A stretch of DNA of 17,192 nt from CAZFQG01 sp964520785 (lineage in GTDB: Bacteria; Planctomycetota; Planctomycetia; Pirellulales; Thermoguttaceae): contig CAZFQG010000139.1 in assembly GCA_964520785.1 (NCBI GenBank), positions 1 to 17,192 of the forward strand. The letters are read 5' to 3'. The translations under genes and the position numbers were made by a program. The notes below the pieces were generated by a model. It saw only the letters and a list, made by a program, of their open reading frames with translations, was not told the DNA's origin and made no database searches. Every line of letters begins with the position of its first letter. The first letter of the stretch is position 1. Positions 1-7,101 of this stretch are shown in pieces.

Positions 1-608
1 ATCCCCGGTCCGCGAGGGTCGCCGCGCTGACGAAACCGACGGAGCGAGAGAGGACTCAATGGTTCTTCCAACGCTATGTCAAGCATCTTCCGGCGGCCGG
101 TGAAATCGTCTTCTTCGACCGCAGTTGGTACAACCGCGCCGGCGTCGAACGCGTGATGGGTTTCTGTACCGCGGCGGAGTACGAGGAGTTCATGCGGAGC
201 GCCCCCGATTTCGAACTGATGCTCGTCAACTCCGGAATCATGCTTTTCAAGTACTGGTTCTCCGTCTCCAAGGAGGAACAGCGCCGCAGGTTCACCGCCC
301 GAAAGACCGATCCACTCAAGCGGTGGAAGCTCAGTCCGATCGACAAGGAATCGCTGACGAAATGGTCCGAGTACACGGCCGCAAAGAAGGAGATGTTCCT
401 CCGCACGGATACCCAATGGGGTCCCTGGACCATCGTCAAGTCGGACGACAAGAAACGGGCCCGCATCAACTGCATGAGAGACCTTCTTTCCAAAATAGAC
501 TACGACCAGAAGGACCCGAGGATCGCGAAAGAGCCGGAGCCGGAGATTGCCGCCGAAGTCACGCAGTTGCTGGCTTACGATCGGTCCTTGATGGACATAA
601 CGGGGTAG
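1..608 (+). CDS. ppk2: Polyphosphate kinase 2 (PPK2 class I type), 5' end outside window
   Basis: This is the C-terminal part of a polyphosphate:nucleotide phosphotransferase, which moves phosphate between polyphosphate and ADP/GDP in the cytoplasm. The reading frame is open from base 3, so the start and the Walker A loop lie before the window. Visible family landmarks are the ERTQWFFQRYVKHLP segment, the Walker B/lid-entry motif FFDRSWYNRAGVERVMGFC (bases about 111-170), then FKYWFSVSKEEQRRRF, DPLKRWKLSPID, and the TQWGPWTIVKSDDKKRARINCMRDLL block that closes the fold. All are typical of one-domain class I PPK2 enzymes. An internal ATG at 153 is not the start, because conserved sequence continues upstream of it. 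The C-terminal tail ends at TAG 606-608. The family call is firm. The preferred nucleotide (ADP or GDP) cannot be read from this fragment. Confidence 0.95.
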   Translation, partial: PRSARVAALTKPTERERTQWFFQRYVKHLPAAGEIVFFDRSWYNRAGVERVMGFCTAAEYEEFMRSAPDFELMLVNSGIMLFKYWFSVSKEEQRRRFTARKTDPLKRWKLSPIDKESLTKWSEYTAAKKEMFLRTDTQWGPWTIVKSDDKKRARINCMRDLLSKIDYDQKDPRIAKEPEPEIAAEVTQLLAYDRSLMDITG

Positions 609-953
609 TCGGCGACGGGGACGCTACTCTCTCGCGATATCGCCGAGCCGGCTCCGGGCTCGGACGCCGAATTGATCTTGGCTGGAGTTCGCGCGAGAAG
701 TCCGTCGCGCGAGCCGCGCCGCGCGGATCGTGCCGTCCCCACCCGGCCAACCAGCGGCAACGTTTCGCGAAACCATAGTGACGATCGTGCGGGTCGTTCC
801 GCCGCTTGAGGAGCCAACACACCGCCGCTTCTCGGCCATTCTCGAAAAAACCGGGTTGACTTGCGTTCCCGATGACCTACCTTCTTTCGGAAGGACGGAT
901 CATCCTCCGGTGAATCGTGTCTTGGAAAACGTCAAGTTTCAGCGAGTCAAGGA
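609..953. other. Intergenic spacer with several small palindromes
   Basis: No gene is supported here. The spacer holds a GC-rich 7-bp stem (643-663, listed separately), the 10-bp palindrome GCGATATCGC (634-643), and the perfect 12-bp palindrome GTTTCGCGAAAC (762-773). A weak promoter-like pair, TTGACT with TACCTT 16 nt downstream, lies near 856-883 and could serve the small ORF at 954. A plus-strand open frame from 730 to 957 has proline-rich, non-family-like composition and no ribosome binding site, so it is not called. Confidence 0.5.
643..663 (+). terminator. Possible terminator hairpin after ppk2
   Basis: CCGAGCC at 643-649 pairs perfectly with GGCTCGG at 657-663 around a 7-nt loop, 35 bases after the ppk2 stop. 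There is no T-tract after the stem, so an intrinsic terminator is only a possibility; it could also be a stabilising 3' stem. Confidence 0.3.
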
Positions 954-1181
954 ATGAACGATACAAGCAGAACGTTCTTCGTGGACGTTCCGGAATCGGA
1001 TATCCACGAAAGCCCGGTTGCGGCGAGTGAGATCGCCACCGCCGCGGAGCTGGAACACATGCATGCGGTCGACCGCGTCTTCGAGGAACTGGAAGCCAGC
1101 CTCTTCCGCCTCGACGTCACGGGAGAGACCCCCGGTAGCCACGCCTGGATGCGAGGATGTCTGAGCCCGCGGACGCGTTAA
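954..1181 (+). CDS. Small hypothetical protein (75 aa)
   Basis: I do not recognise this protein. It is acidic in its first two thirds (PESDIHESPVAASEIATAAELEHMHAVDRVFEELEASLFRLD), which reads like one amphipathic helix of about 30 residues, and ends in a short basic tail. It has no signal peptide or membrane segment. Third codon positions are rich in G and C, as in the neighbouring real genes, which argues for coding. Against it, there is only a weak GAG 8 bases before the ATG as a ribosome binding site, and the frame is short. It runs towards the end of fliA, which is on the opposite strand and stops 21 bases away. It may be a small cytoplasmic protein or chance. Confidence 0.4.
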   Translation: MNDTSRTFFVDVPESDIHESPVAASEIATAAELEHMHAVDRVFEELEASLFRLDVTGETPGSHAWMRGCLSPRTR

Positions 1182-1202
1182 TTCGCTGCGACCCGGTACC
1201 CG

Positions 1203-1985
1203 CTAACTCCCGAACTCGGCTCTCCGGCGTCCAAGCTGGTTTTGCAGCCGCTGAACGATGGAGCTGTGCATCTGGCTGACGCGGCTTTCGGAGAGGTGGA
1301 GCGTGGCACCGATCTCCTTCATCGTCAGTTCCTCATAGTAGTAGAGGATAATGATCAGGCGTTCGTTGCGGTTGAGCCCCTTGGTAACCAGCCGCATCAG
1401 GTCGTTCTTGTGAACCCGTCGAGTGGGATCCTCTCCCTTCTTATCCTCCAGGATGTCGATCTCCCGGACATCCTTGTAGCTGTCCGTCTCGTACCATTTC
1501 TTGTTGAGGCTGATGAGATTGACGGCGTTCGCGTCGAGAACGAGTTTCTCGAGTTCCTGCACCGATATTTCCATGTGTTCCGCCAGTTCCACTTCGCTCG
1601 GCGACCGTCCCAGTCTCGCTTCGAGCGTCTTTATCGCCTCGTTGAGCTTGCTGGCCTTGGAACGCACCAGGCGCGGGACCCAGTCCATCGTCCGCAGCTC
1701 ATCCAGCATGGCGCCGCGGATCCGCGGAACGCAGTATGTCTCGAACTTCACTCCCCGCGAAAGATCGAACGCGTCGATCGCGTCCATCAAGCCGAAGACA
1801 CCGGCGGAAGTCAGGTCATCCAACTCGACTCCATCCGGAAGACGCGCCCAAATCCGCTCCGCGTTGTACTTCACCAACGGGAGATAGAGTTCCACCAGGC
1901 GGTTGCGCAGTTCCTCGCTTCCCGGGCCACTCTTGAATTCCTTCCACAGTTGTTCGACGTCCTCGGGCGCGACCGTTGTAACCAT
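1203..1985 (-). CDS. fliA: RNA polymerase sigma factor FliA/WhiG (sigma-28)
   Basis: This 260-residue sigma-70-family factor directs RNA polymerase to late flagellar promoters. Region 2 is seen at about residues 33-115 (YLPLVKYNAERIWARLP, ELDDLTSAGVFGLMDAIDAFD, FETYCVPRIRGAMLDELRTMDWVPR). The DELRxxDWVPRxxR string is diagnostic for the FliA/WhiG/SigD group. Region 3 follows (LGRSPSEVELAEHMEIS), and region 4 holds the helix-turn-helix (LTMKEIGATLHLSESRVSQMHSSIVQRL). Length is close to the usual 240-260. The ATG at 1985 has a strong GGGAGGA ribosome site (1990-1996). It is the last gene of the minus-strand flagellar block, 59 bases after the small membrane protein gene, and may be autoregulated from the sigma-28-like site at 2384-2411. 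No FlgM anti-sigma gene is visible nearby. Confidence 0.97.
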   Translation of the reverse strand: MVTTVAPEDVEQLWKEFKSGPGSEELRNRLVELYLPLVKYNAERIWARLPDGVELDDLTSAGVFGLMDAIDAFDLSRGVKFETYCVPRIRGAMLDELRTMDWVPRLVRSKASKLNEAIKTLEARLGRSPSEVELAEHMEISVQELEKLVLDANAVNLISLNKKWYETDSYKDVREIDILEDKKGEDPTRRVHKNDLMRLVTKGLNRNERLIIILYYYEELTMKEIGATLHLSESRVSQMHSSIVQRLQNQLGRRRAEFGS

Positions 1986-1989
1986 GCAA

Positions 1990-1996
1990 TCCTCCC
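1990..1996 (-). promoter_or_regulatory. Strong ribosome binding site of fliA
   Basis: GGGAGGA on the minus strand lies 4 bases before the fliA ATG and fixes the start at 1985. Confidence 0.75.
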
Positions 1997-2044
1997 TGAC
2001 TGCCGTTAATTCGTTGTTTGGTCTCCATCCGCGCGACTCGCGGC

Positions 2045-2305
2045 CTAGGCCGCGGTCACGGTTTCACTCTCGCGTCGCGGGTCCTCTTCGCGGCGCGAAT
2101 CCAGCTCGCGCGCGATCCGTTGGGCGACCGATTGGCGGACGATCCATTCGGCGATCGCTCCCACCGCGTAACCGATGACCGCGAACGCGACCAACGCGAC
2201 CCACGCGGCGAACAAGACCGAACTCCCCTCCCCGCGAAGCAACCCGCGAAGCGCCGTCGCCGCGAATGCCGTTAAACCGAGAATTCCCGCGTATACTGGC
2301 GCCAC
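2045..2305 (-). CDS. Small membrane protein between flhG and fliA (86 aa)
   Basis: I cannot name this protein. It has a GTG start, with GGAAAG 5 bases upstream as ribosome site. The first half contains two hydrophobic helices (about residues 4-20, AGILGLTAFAATALRGL, and 28-51, SSVLFAAWVALVAFAVIGYAVGAI), joined by a short Gly/Arg loop. After the helices comes a highly charged cytoplasmic-looking tail (WIVRQSVAQRIARELDSRREEDPRRE). Its place on the same strand, 59 bases before fliA and after flhG, suggests it is co-transcribed with the flagellar regulators, and good codon bias supports translation. A role in flagellar assembly or in membrane anchoring of a regulator is only inferred from position. 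Confidence 0.75.
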   Translation of the reverse strand: MAPVYAGILGLTAFAATALRGLLRGEGSSVLFAAWVALVAFAVIGYAVGAIAEWIVRQSVAQRIARELDSRREEDPRRESETVTAA

Positions 2306-2383
2306 GACGCTTTCCGCAAGGCTCGTTGGGGGTGAGGATGTCGGTGTCGACTCGGGGGCAACTGATAGATGCCCGTGTTCCCG

Positions 2384-2411
2384 TTATCGGAGTTTCCGGC
2401 TTCAAACTGAA
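2384..2411 (-). promoter_or_regulatory. Candidate sigma-28 (FliA-dependent) promoter
   Basis: On the minus strand TTCAGTTT (2411-2404) is followed after 12 bases by TCCGATAA (2391-2384). The enterobacterial sigma-28 consensus is TAAAGTTT, 11 bases, then GCCGATAA, so the match is 6 of 8 and 7 of 8 with one extra spacer base. It sits in the 173-base gap after flhG and would start a transcript near 2376 that covers the small membrane protein gene and fliA, giving positive autoregulation of FliA. This is a consensus match only; the consensus in this organism is not known. Confidence 0.5.
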
Positions 2412-2478
2412 GAATTTCACTCGTTTTCTCCGCGATTCTTACGCAAATTCACGTCCTATAGGGGTTTCCGGCGGGCGG

Positions 2479-3351
2479 TCAGGCTATTCTCGCCGGTTCT
2501 CGCCGGTCCGCTCGAAGCGCGTGGGGGTCCACCGCCGCCCGAGCCAAGGTTTCCAAGGTCGTCGCGATGTGCATCCATTGGTCGCTCACGGGGTCATCGG
2601 GAAACTCCAGCAAGAATGGCGTCCGATTGCGCGCCGACTGCGCCAATCGCCGTGTTTTCGCGATCCGGCCGGCGTAGGCCAGGTCCAAGCTCAGGAACCT
2701 CCCGCAGGCGCGTGAAAGCCGCGAGAAGACCTCTCCCGCCGCCGAATCTTCGTTGCAGAAATTCGCCACCACCGCCGTCGGAACCGTGGAGGTCCGGTTG
2801 ACCTTGATCGTCGCGTATCCGTCCATGACGGCCGTCAAGTCGGGCGTCGTCACCAGGAGGATCGCGTCCGAACCGCGCCAGAACCTCCGCACGACCCGAT
2901 TCAGACCCGTTCCGGCGTCGACGACGACGGTGTCGAATAGCCTGCCGGAGCCTCGGAACTTGTCCGCCAGTTTCTCCAACCGCTTCGTCGGAACGTTTTC
3001 CAGGGCCGCGTTGGTCCAGAGACTCGCGAGGACGTAAAGCCCTCCGGGACCCTCTTGCACCGCCTGAGGGAGCGTCTTCTCTCCGGATAGTACTTCCGCC
3101 AAACCGTCCGAAGGATCCAGGCCACAGTGATACCCCACGTTTCCACCGCCCGGATCGGCGTCGACGAGCAGCGTGCGGTCTCCTTGCCGCGCAAAGGCCG
3201 TGGCGATGTTCACCGCCGCCGTCGTCACTCCAACTCCACCCTTACCACCGACGACCGTACACACGCGCGCCGGCGCCGCGGCGCCGCCCCCTTCGCTTCG
3301 GGAACGTTCGACGAGCCGCCGCAATGCATTGGCCTGATCGAATACCACCAT
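2479..3351 (-). CDS. flhG: FlhG/MinD-like flagellar number ATPase with an altered P-loop
   Basis: This is a 290-residue SIMIBI-class protein of the MinD/FlhG (YlxH) group, which normally restrains FlhF and limits flagellar number. The chosen ATG (3351) has AGAAGGA 6 bases upstream; an in-frame GTG at 3438 would add 29 residues but lacks a well-spaced site. Visible motifs are the P-loop region VVGGKGGVGVTTAAVNIATAF (residues 33-53), switch I LLVDADPGGGNVGYHCGL (61-78) and the Walker B strand/switch II region VVVDAGTGLNRVVRRFW, followed by a LLVTTPDLTAVMDGYATIK segment as in MinD. The signature lysine K37 is kept, but the invariant nucleotide-binding lysine of KGGxGK is valine (V42). No clear C-terminal membrane-targeting helix is seen. 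The gene lies directly after flhF, so FlhG is preferred over TadZ/CpaE-type relatives, which can also have an altered loop. Confidence 0.85.
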   Translation of the reverse strand: MVVFDQANALRRLVERSRSEGGGAAAPARVCTVVGGKGGVGVTTAAVNIATAFARQGDRTLLVDADPGGGNVGYHCGLDPSDGLAEVLSGEKTLPQAVQEGPGGLYVLASLWTNAALENVPTKRLEKLADKFRGSGRLFDTVVVDAGTGLNRVVRRFWRGSDAILLVTTPDLTAVMDGYATIKVNRTSTVPTAVVANFCNEDSAAGEVFSRLSRACGRFLSLDLAYAGRIAKTRRLAQSARNRTPFLLEFPDDPVSDQWMHIATTLETLARAAVDPHALRADRREPARIA

Positions 3352-3357
3352 CCGGTT

Positions 3358-3364
3358 TCCTTCT
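3358..3364 (-). promoter_or_regulatory. Ribosome binding site deciding the flhG start
   Basis: AGAAGGA on the minus strand ends 6 bases before the ATG at 3351. It favours this start over the upstream in-frame GTG at 3438, which would overlap flhF by 14 bases. Confidence 0.65.
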
Positions 3365-3424
3365 CGATTCAATTGAGGGTTCGGTAAGACGTTTCGTTTA
3401 CTTTCATGGGGCACGGGGGAGGGA

Positions 3425-4645
3425 CTATCGGGAAACACCGCCGGTCGGTTCCCCCTCGCGGTATGGATCGACGTCGAGAATCAGGTCCGTAAACCGTTCC
3501 GCCGTCGCCACTTCGATATCGTCCGGTACGTTCTGTCCGTTCGTCAGGTAACTCAGGGGTAACCCGCTGTCGCGGAGGACGGGCAAGAGATTTCCCAGCC
3601 CTCCGGCCTCGTCCAGCTTGGTGAAGATGATCGACGTGGTTCCGACGTCGCGAAACCGGCGGGCGGTTTGGATGAGGGTTCGTTCTCCGGCGACGCCGCT
3701 AAGTACCAGGTGGACTTCGTCCGCCGCGGCCTCGGCGAGGAATGCCTTGAGTTCTTGCAGTTTGATTTCGTCGCGCGGACTCCTTCCGGCGGTGTCCATG
3801 AGAATCAAATCGATGCCCCGCAGCCGCTCGACCGCCTCGCGCATTTCTCGGGGCGTGGAGACGACCTCCATGGGTAAATCGATTATATCGGCGTAGGTCC
3901 TCAGTTGCTCGACCGCGGCGATCCTGTACGTATCCACCGTAATCAGGCCGACGCTCCGTTTTTCACGGAGACGGTAATTCGCCGCCAGCTTCGCGATCGT
4001 CGTCGTCTTGCCCACCCCGGTCGGTCCTACCAGGGCCGCGACGCGCGTCTTGCCGGATTCGATCCGGATTGGTCCCGCGGTCGCCAGTTCCGCCTCGATC
4101 AGCCGGGCCAAACGGGCTTGGAGCAGGATCACGTCGGCCAGCTCGACGTCCGGGGCCTCGTCGCGGACCCGCTCGATCATCTCCCGTGCAAGCTGGTCAT
4201 TGACCTCGGCGTCAATCAGCTTCGTGAACAACCGGAAGAGCGAATCGGGCAGGTCTCGTTGGGGTTTCGCGGTGGAACAGTCGCAAAGATTCTTGACCAT
4301 TTGCCGCAAGTCGTCCAATTGGGTACTCAACTGGGCGCTCAGGTCGATGCCGCCGGAGGAATGACCGCGGCGAATCGCCGTCCCGTGGGTGGGGTCCGAA
4401 TAGACCGTATCGCCGGCCGTCCGTTTGGGTTGGATGCGTCGTTCTTCCCGGTCCGAAAGGCGACTGGGTACGTGAACGCCCGCGGAAGCGGTAACCTCCA
4501 CCAGGGGTTTTCCCTGCAGCAGGCCGAATAGGCGGCTCGCGCGGATTTCCCGGGTATGGAGAACGGCCGCCTCCGGCCCCAACTCCTGGCGTACGATTTC
4601 CAGCGCCTCGCGCATCGACGCGGCTCGAAAGGTTCTTAGTTCCAT
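3425..4645 (-). CDS. flhF: Flagellar biosynthesis GTPase FlhF
   Basis: This 406-residue SRP-type GTPase helps place and start the flagellum. The N-terminal domain begins with the family start MELRTFRAASMREALEIVRQELGPEAAVL. A variable basic linker follows (about 55-125), then the helical N domain (about 130-195) and the G domain. In the G domain are the P-loop GPTGVGKTTT (207-216), LITVDTYRIAAVEQLRTYA (235-252), DTAGR (284-288) and TKLDEAGGLGNLL (342-354). The C-terminal closing motif is YLTNGQNVPDDIEVA (366-380). It matches FlhF rather than Ffh or FtsY by the N-terminal domain and the neighbours. It begins 92 bases after flhA. The ribosome site is weak (GAGAAGAG close to the ATG). Together with flhG it suggests control of polar or few flagella, as expected for a motile swarmer cell. 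Confidence 0.97.
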   Translation of the reverse strand: MELRTFRAASMREALEIVRQELGPEAAVLHTREIRASRLFGLLQGKPLVEVTASAGVHVPSRLSDREERRIQPKRTAGDTVYSDPTHGTAIRRGHSSGGIDLSAQLSTQLDDLRQMVKNLCDCSTAKPQRDLPDSLFRLFTKLIDAEVNDQLAREMIERVRDEAPDVELADVILLQARLARLIEAELATAGPIRIESGKTRVAALVGPTGVGKTTTIAKLAANYRLREKRSVGLITVDTYRIAAVEQLRTYADIIDLPMEVVSTPREMREAVERLRGIDLILMDTAGRSPRDEIKLQELKAFLAEAAADEVHLVLSGVAGERTLIQTARRFRDVGTTSIIFTKLDEAGGLGNLLPVLRDSGLPLSYLTNGQNVPDDIEVATAERFTDLILDVDPYREGEPTGGVSR

Positions 4646-4737
4646 GGCTCTTCTCGACGATGGGGCTAACAGGCTGCTAAGACGCGTCTCGGCACGGCCG
4701 GAGTCACCCGGCCGCGTCTGGGCGGCGTCCCGGGTTA

Positions 4738-6831
4738 CTACGGGGCGTCGGTGACCATCGCCACCGACTCGATTCTCGTGTCTCGCGTGATTTCGTTGTA
4801 ACTCAGCACCACCAGCTTCGGCAGGTGCGTCGCGGTCATCTGTTTGACGGCCGGCCGGATTTGCGGACTCACCAGCAGAACCGCGGGCCGGTTGGCCTTG
4901 ATCAACTTGTCGATCCGGTTTCCGATCGCGTTACAGGTCGCCTCGATCGCCTGCGGCGACATCCGTATGAACAACCCTCTCTCGTTGTGTTCGAACCCGG
5001 CGCGAATGCGGTCTTCGACCGCCGGATCAAGCGTTACGACGGTCAACCGCCCTTCCTCGTCCCGGTACCGCGTACAAAGCGTCCGGGCCAGGCGGTTGCG
5101 GACGTACTCCGTCAGTAGGATCGGATCCTTCGTCCGAGGGGCGTAATCTCCCAGTGCCTCGAGGATGGCGGCCAACTGTCGGATTGGAACCTGTTCGCGC
5201 AGAAGCATCTGCAGTATCTGCTGTACTTCGGCGAGCTTCATGACGTTCGGAATCAGTTCGTCCACGACCGCCGGAGACTTTTCCCTGAGTTCGTCGATGA
5301 GGTGCTTGGTCGCGTCACGGGTGAGAATCTCGTCGGCGTAATCGCGAACCGCTTCCGTCAAGTGCGTCGCCAGAACACTTCCCGGCTCGACGACCGTGTA
5401 ACCGAACATGTCCGCCTCATCGCGGCGCGCCGGCTCGATCCAGACCGCCGGCGTCCCGAAAGCGGGGTCTCGCGTCTCGGTCCCCATCACCGTGCCGGTC
5501 GTTACGCCGGAATCGATCGCCAAGAGCATCCCGGGATACACGCTCCCTTCCGCGACGGGCATTCCGGCGATCTTGATCCGGTATTGGTTCTGGTCAAGCT
5601 GGAAGTTGTCGCGAATTCGGACCTTGGGGAGGATGATACCGATGTCGGACGCGACGTTCTGTCGAACCGCTTGGATCCGTTCGAGCAGGTCGCCGCCGCG
5701 TTTCGGATCCGCCAGGCGGATCAGTCCGACGCCGATCTCGAACTCCATCGGATCGGTCGCCAGATAGTCCTCGATCCGCTCTTCGCGAGGCTTGGCCGCC
5801 TCCGCCCGCTTCTTGCTCTCCTGGGCGACGCGCGTATCCCGGGACTTTTTCCGCAGTAATAGCGCCATCCCGATGCACGATCCCCCCAGGGTCAGCAGCG
5901 GAACCGTTGGAAGATTCGTGAAAACCAGAATTCCCAAGAATCCCCCGGCTACCGCCAGGGCTTGCGGGTGGGAGAAAAGCTGGCGCATGAATTCGGCGGG
6001 CAGGTTGCTCTCCCGCGTGCTTCGCGTCACCAACAAGCCCGCGGCCAGTGAGATCAGCAGCGCCGGAACCTGGCTTACCAGACCATCTCCGATGGTCAGC
6101 TTCGTGAACAGCGCTCCCGCCTCCGCGAGGGACATCTGGTATTCGACGATACCGATTACCAACCCGCCGATGATATTGATCAACGTGATGACGATGCCGG
6201 CGATGGCGTCGCCGCGGACGAATTTGCTGGCACCGTCCATCGCTCCGAAGAAATCGGCCTGCTCGGTGATCTCCTCGCGCCGCCGCTTGGCTTCGTGCTC
6301 ATCGATGATTCCGGCATTGAGATCGGCGTCGATCGCCATCTGTTTGCCGGGCATTCCGTCCAAGGCGAATCGCGCGGCGACCTCCGAAATCCGCGTGGCT
6401 CCCTTCGTGATGACGATAAACTGAATCAGGACGATTATCGCGAAGATGATCAAGCCGACGACGATCGTATCGCCCGCCACGTACTCGCCGAAACTCCGGA
6501 CGACGCCCCCCGCGGCCAGCATTCCCTGAGATTCGGCTCCGGTAAGAATCAACCGCGTCGTCGCGACGTTCAGCACCAGCCGAAACAGGGTGGTCGCCAG
6601 AAGGAGGGAGGGGAAGATACTGAATTCCAGCGGAGTCCGCACATAAATCGTCGTCAAAAGCATGATGACGCCGATCGTAATATTCGCGGACAACAGCAGG
6701 TCCATCAAACCGGTCGGGAGCGGAACGATGATCACCAGCAGGCTGCATATCGTCGCGCATGGGAGTACCAAATCGCGCATCGGAATTACGCGATTGAGCA
6801 AACTCGCATGTGTAACTTCAGCCGTTGCCAT
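4738..6831 (-). CDS. flhA: Flagellar type III export gate protein FlhA
   Basis: FlhA forms the nonameric ring of the flagellar export apparatus in the inner membrane and uses its cytoplasmic domain to bind chaperone-substrate complexes. At 697 residues it is of usual length. The N-terminal half is membrane-embedded, with hydrophobic helices from about residue 20 to 140 and again from about 205 to 325. Between them lies the FHIPEP-family signature VAARFALDGMPGKQMAIDADLNAG (151-174) and the FFGAMDGASKFVRGDAIAG segment (194-212). The C-terminal cytoplasmic domain (about 350-697) carries GIGLIRLADP-like and VIPPKVRIRDN-like family blocks (here GVGLIRLADPKRGG and ILPKVRIRDNFQLD) and VLLVSPQIRPAVKQM near the end. 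It is the first flagellar gene of the block; flhB and other export genes are not in the window. The ribosome site is poor, so leader control is possible. Confidence 0.98.
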   Translation of the reverse strand: MATAEVTHASLLNRVIPMRDLVLPCATICSLLVIIVPLPTGLMDLLLSANITIGVIMLLTTIYVRTPLEFSIFPSLLLATTLFRLVLNVATTRLILTGAESQGMLAAGGVVRSFGEYVAGDTIVVGLIIFAIIVLIQFIVITKGATRISEVAARFALDGMPGKQMAIDADLNAGIIDEHEAKRRREEITEQADFFGAMDGASKFVRGDAIAGIVITLINIIGGLVIGIVEYQMSLAEAGALFTKLTIGDGLVSQVPALLISLAAGLLVTRSTRESNLPAEFMRQLFSHPQALAVAGGFLGILVFTNLPTVPLLTLGGSCIGMALLLRKKSRDTRVAQESKKRAEAAKPREERIEDYLATDPMEFEIGVGLIRLADPKRGGDLLERIQAVRQNVASDIGIILPKVRIRDNFQLDQNQYRIKIAGMPVAEGSVYPGMLLAIDSGVTTGTVMGTETRDPAFGTPAVWIEPARRDEADMFGYTVVEPGSVLATHLTEAVRDYADEILTRDATKHLIDELREKSPAVVDELIPNVMKLAEVQQILQMLLREQVPIRQLAAILEALGDYAPRTKDPILLTEYVRNRLARTLCTRYRDEEGRLTVVTLDPAVEDRIRAGFEHNERGLFIRMSPQAIEATCNAIGNRIDKLIKANRPAVLLVSPQIRPAVKQMTATHLPKLVVLSYNEITRDTRIESVAMVTDAP

Positions 6832-6915
6832 GGAATGTTACGCGACCGAAATGGGGGGACGAAGAAAAAAGGATGCGGCCGCCCGCGGACACACGATCTC
6901 GGGCGTTCTCGAAAA

Positions 6916-6942
6916 GCGGAATCCGATTCCGCCGGAATCCGC
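6916..6942 (-). promoter_or_regulatory. Attenuator-like alternating stems in the flhA leader
   Basis: On the minus strand three segments follow each other: GCGGATTCC (6942-6934), GCGGAATC-type middle arm (6932-6925) and GATTCCGC (6923-6916). The middle arm can pair with the first (GATTCC/GGAATC, 3-nt loop) or with the third (GCGGAA/TTCCGC, 5-nt loop), but not both. The second stem is followed directly by TTTT, as in a short intrinsic terminator. On DNA the region is also a 17-bp palindrome. It could be the rlmN terminator, an attenuator for flhA or an operator. Confidence 0.4.
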
Positions 6943-6945
6943 GGG

Positions 6946-6960
6946 ACCTTAGCTCAAGGT
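6946..6960. repeat. Small inverted repeat upstream of flhA
   Basis: ACCTT and AAGGT flank five bases, forming a perfect 5-bp inverted repeat just upstream of the attenuator-like stems. It is short enough to be chance and is listed because it lies in the same 270-base leader between rlmN and flhA. Confidence 0.25.
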
Positions 6961-7101
6961 AGGATAAGGACTATGGGGTGAGAAACAATATAGAGGAGCG
7001 AACATTACCCAAACCCGATCCTTGTGTCCAGGCCGGTTTTTCCCAATCGCGTTAATTTGGGATACATGCGAGTTACGCGCAAAGCATGATCTGCCCCCTC
7101 C

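Noticed and set aside
1242..2009. A 255-codon plus-strand open frame over fliA
   Set aside because: It lies antisense to a complete sigma factor with all regions intact and shows no domain of its own.
3352..3438. Longer flhG with a GTG start inside flhF
   Set aside because: The added 29 residues are Pro/Asn/Arg-rich and not family-like, and the ATG at 3351 has a well-spaced ribosome site.
7043..7063. CCCAA/TTGGG stem downstream of rlmN as its terminator
   Set aside because: Only five pairs around a long loop, and on the rlmN strand it is followed by A residues rather than T.
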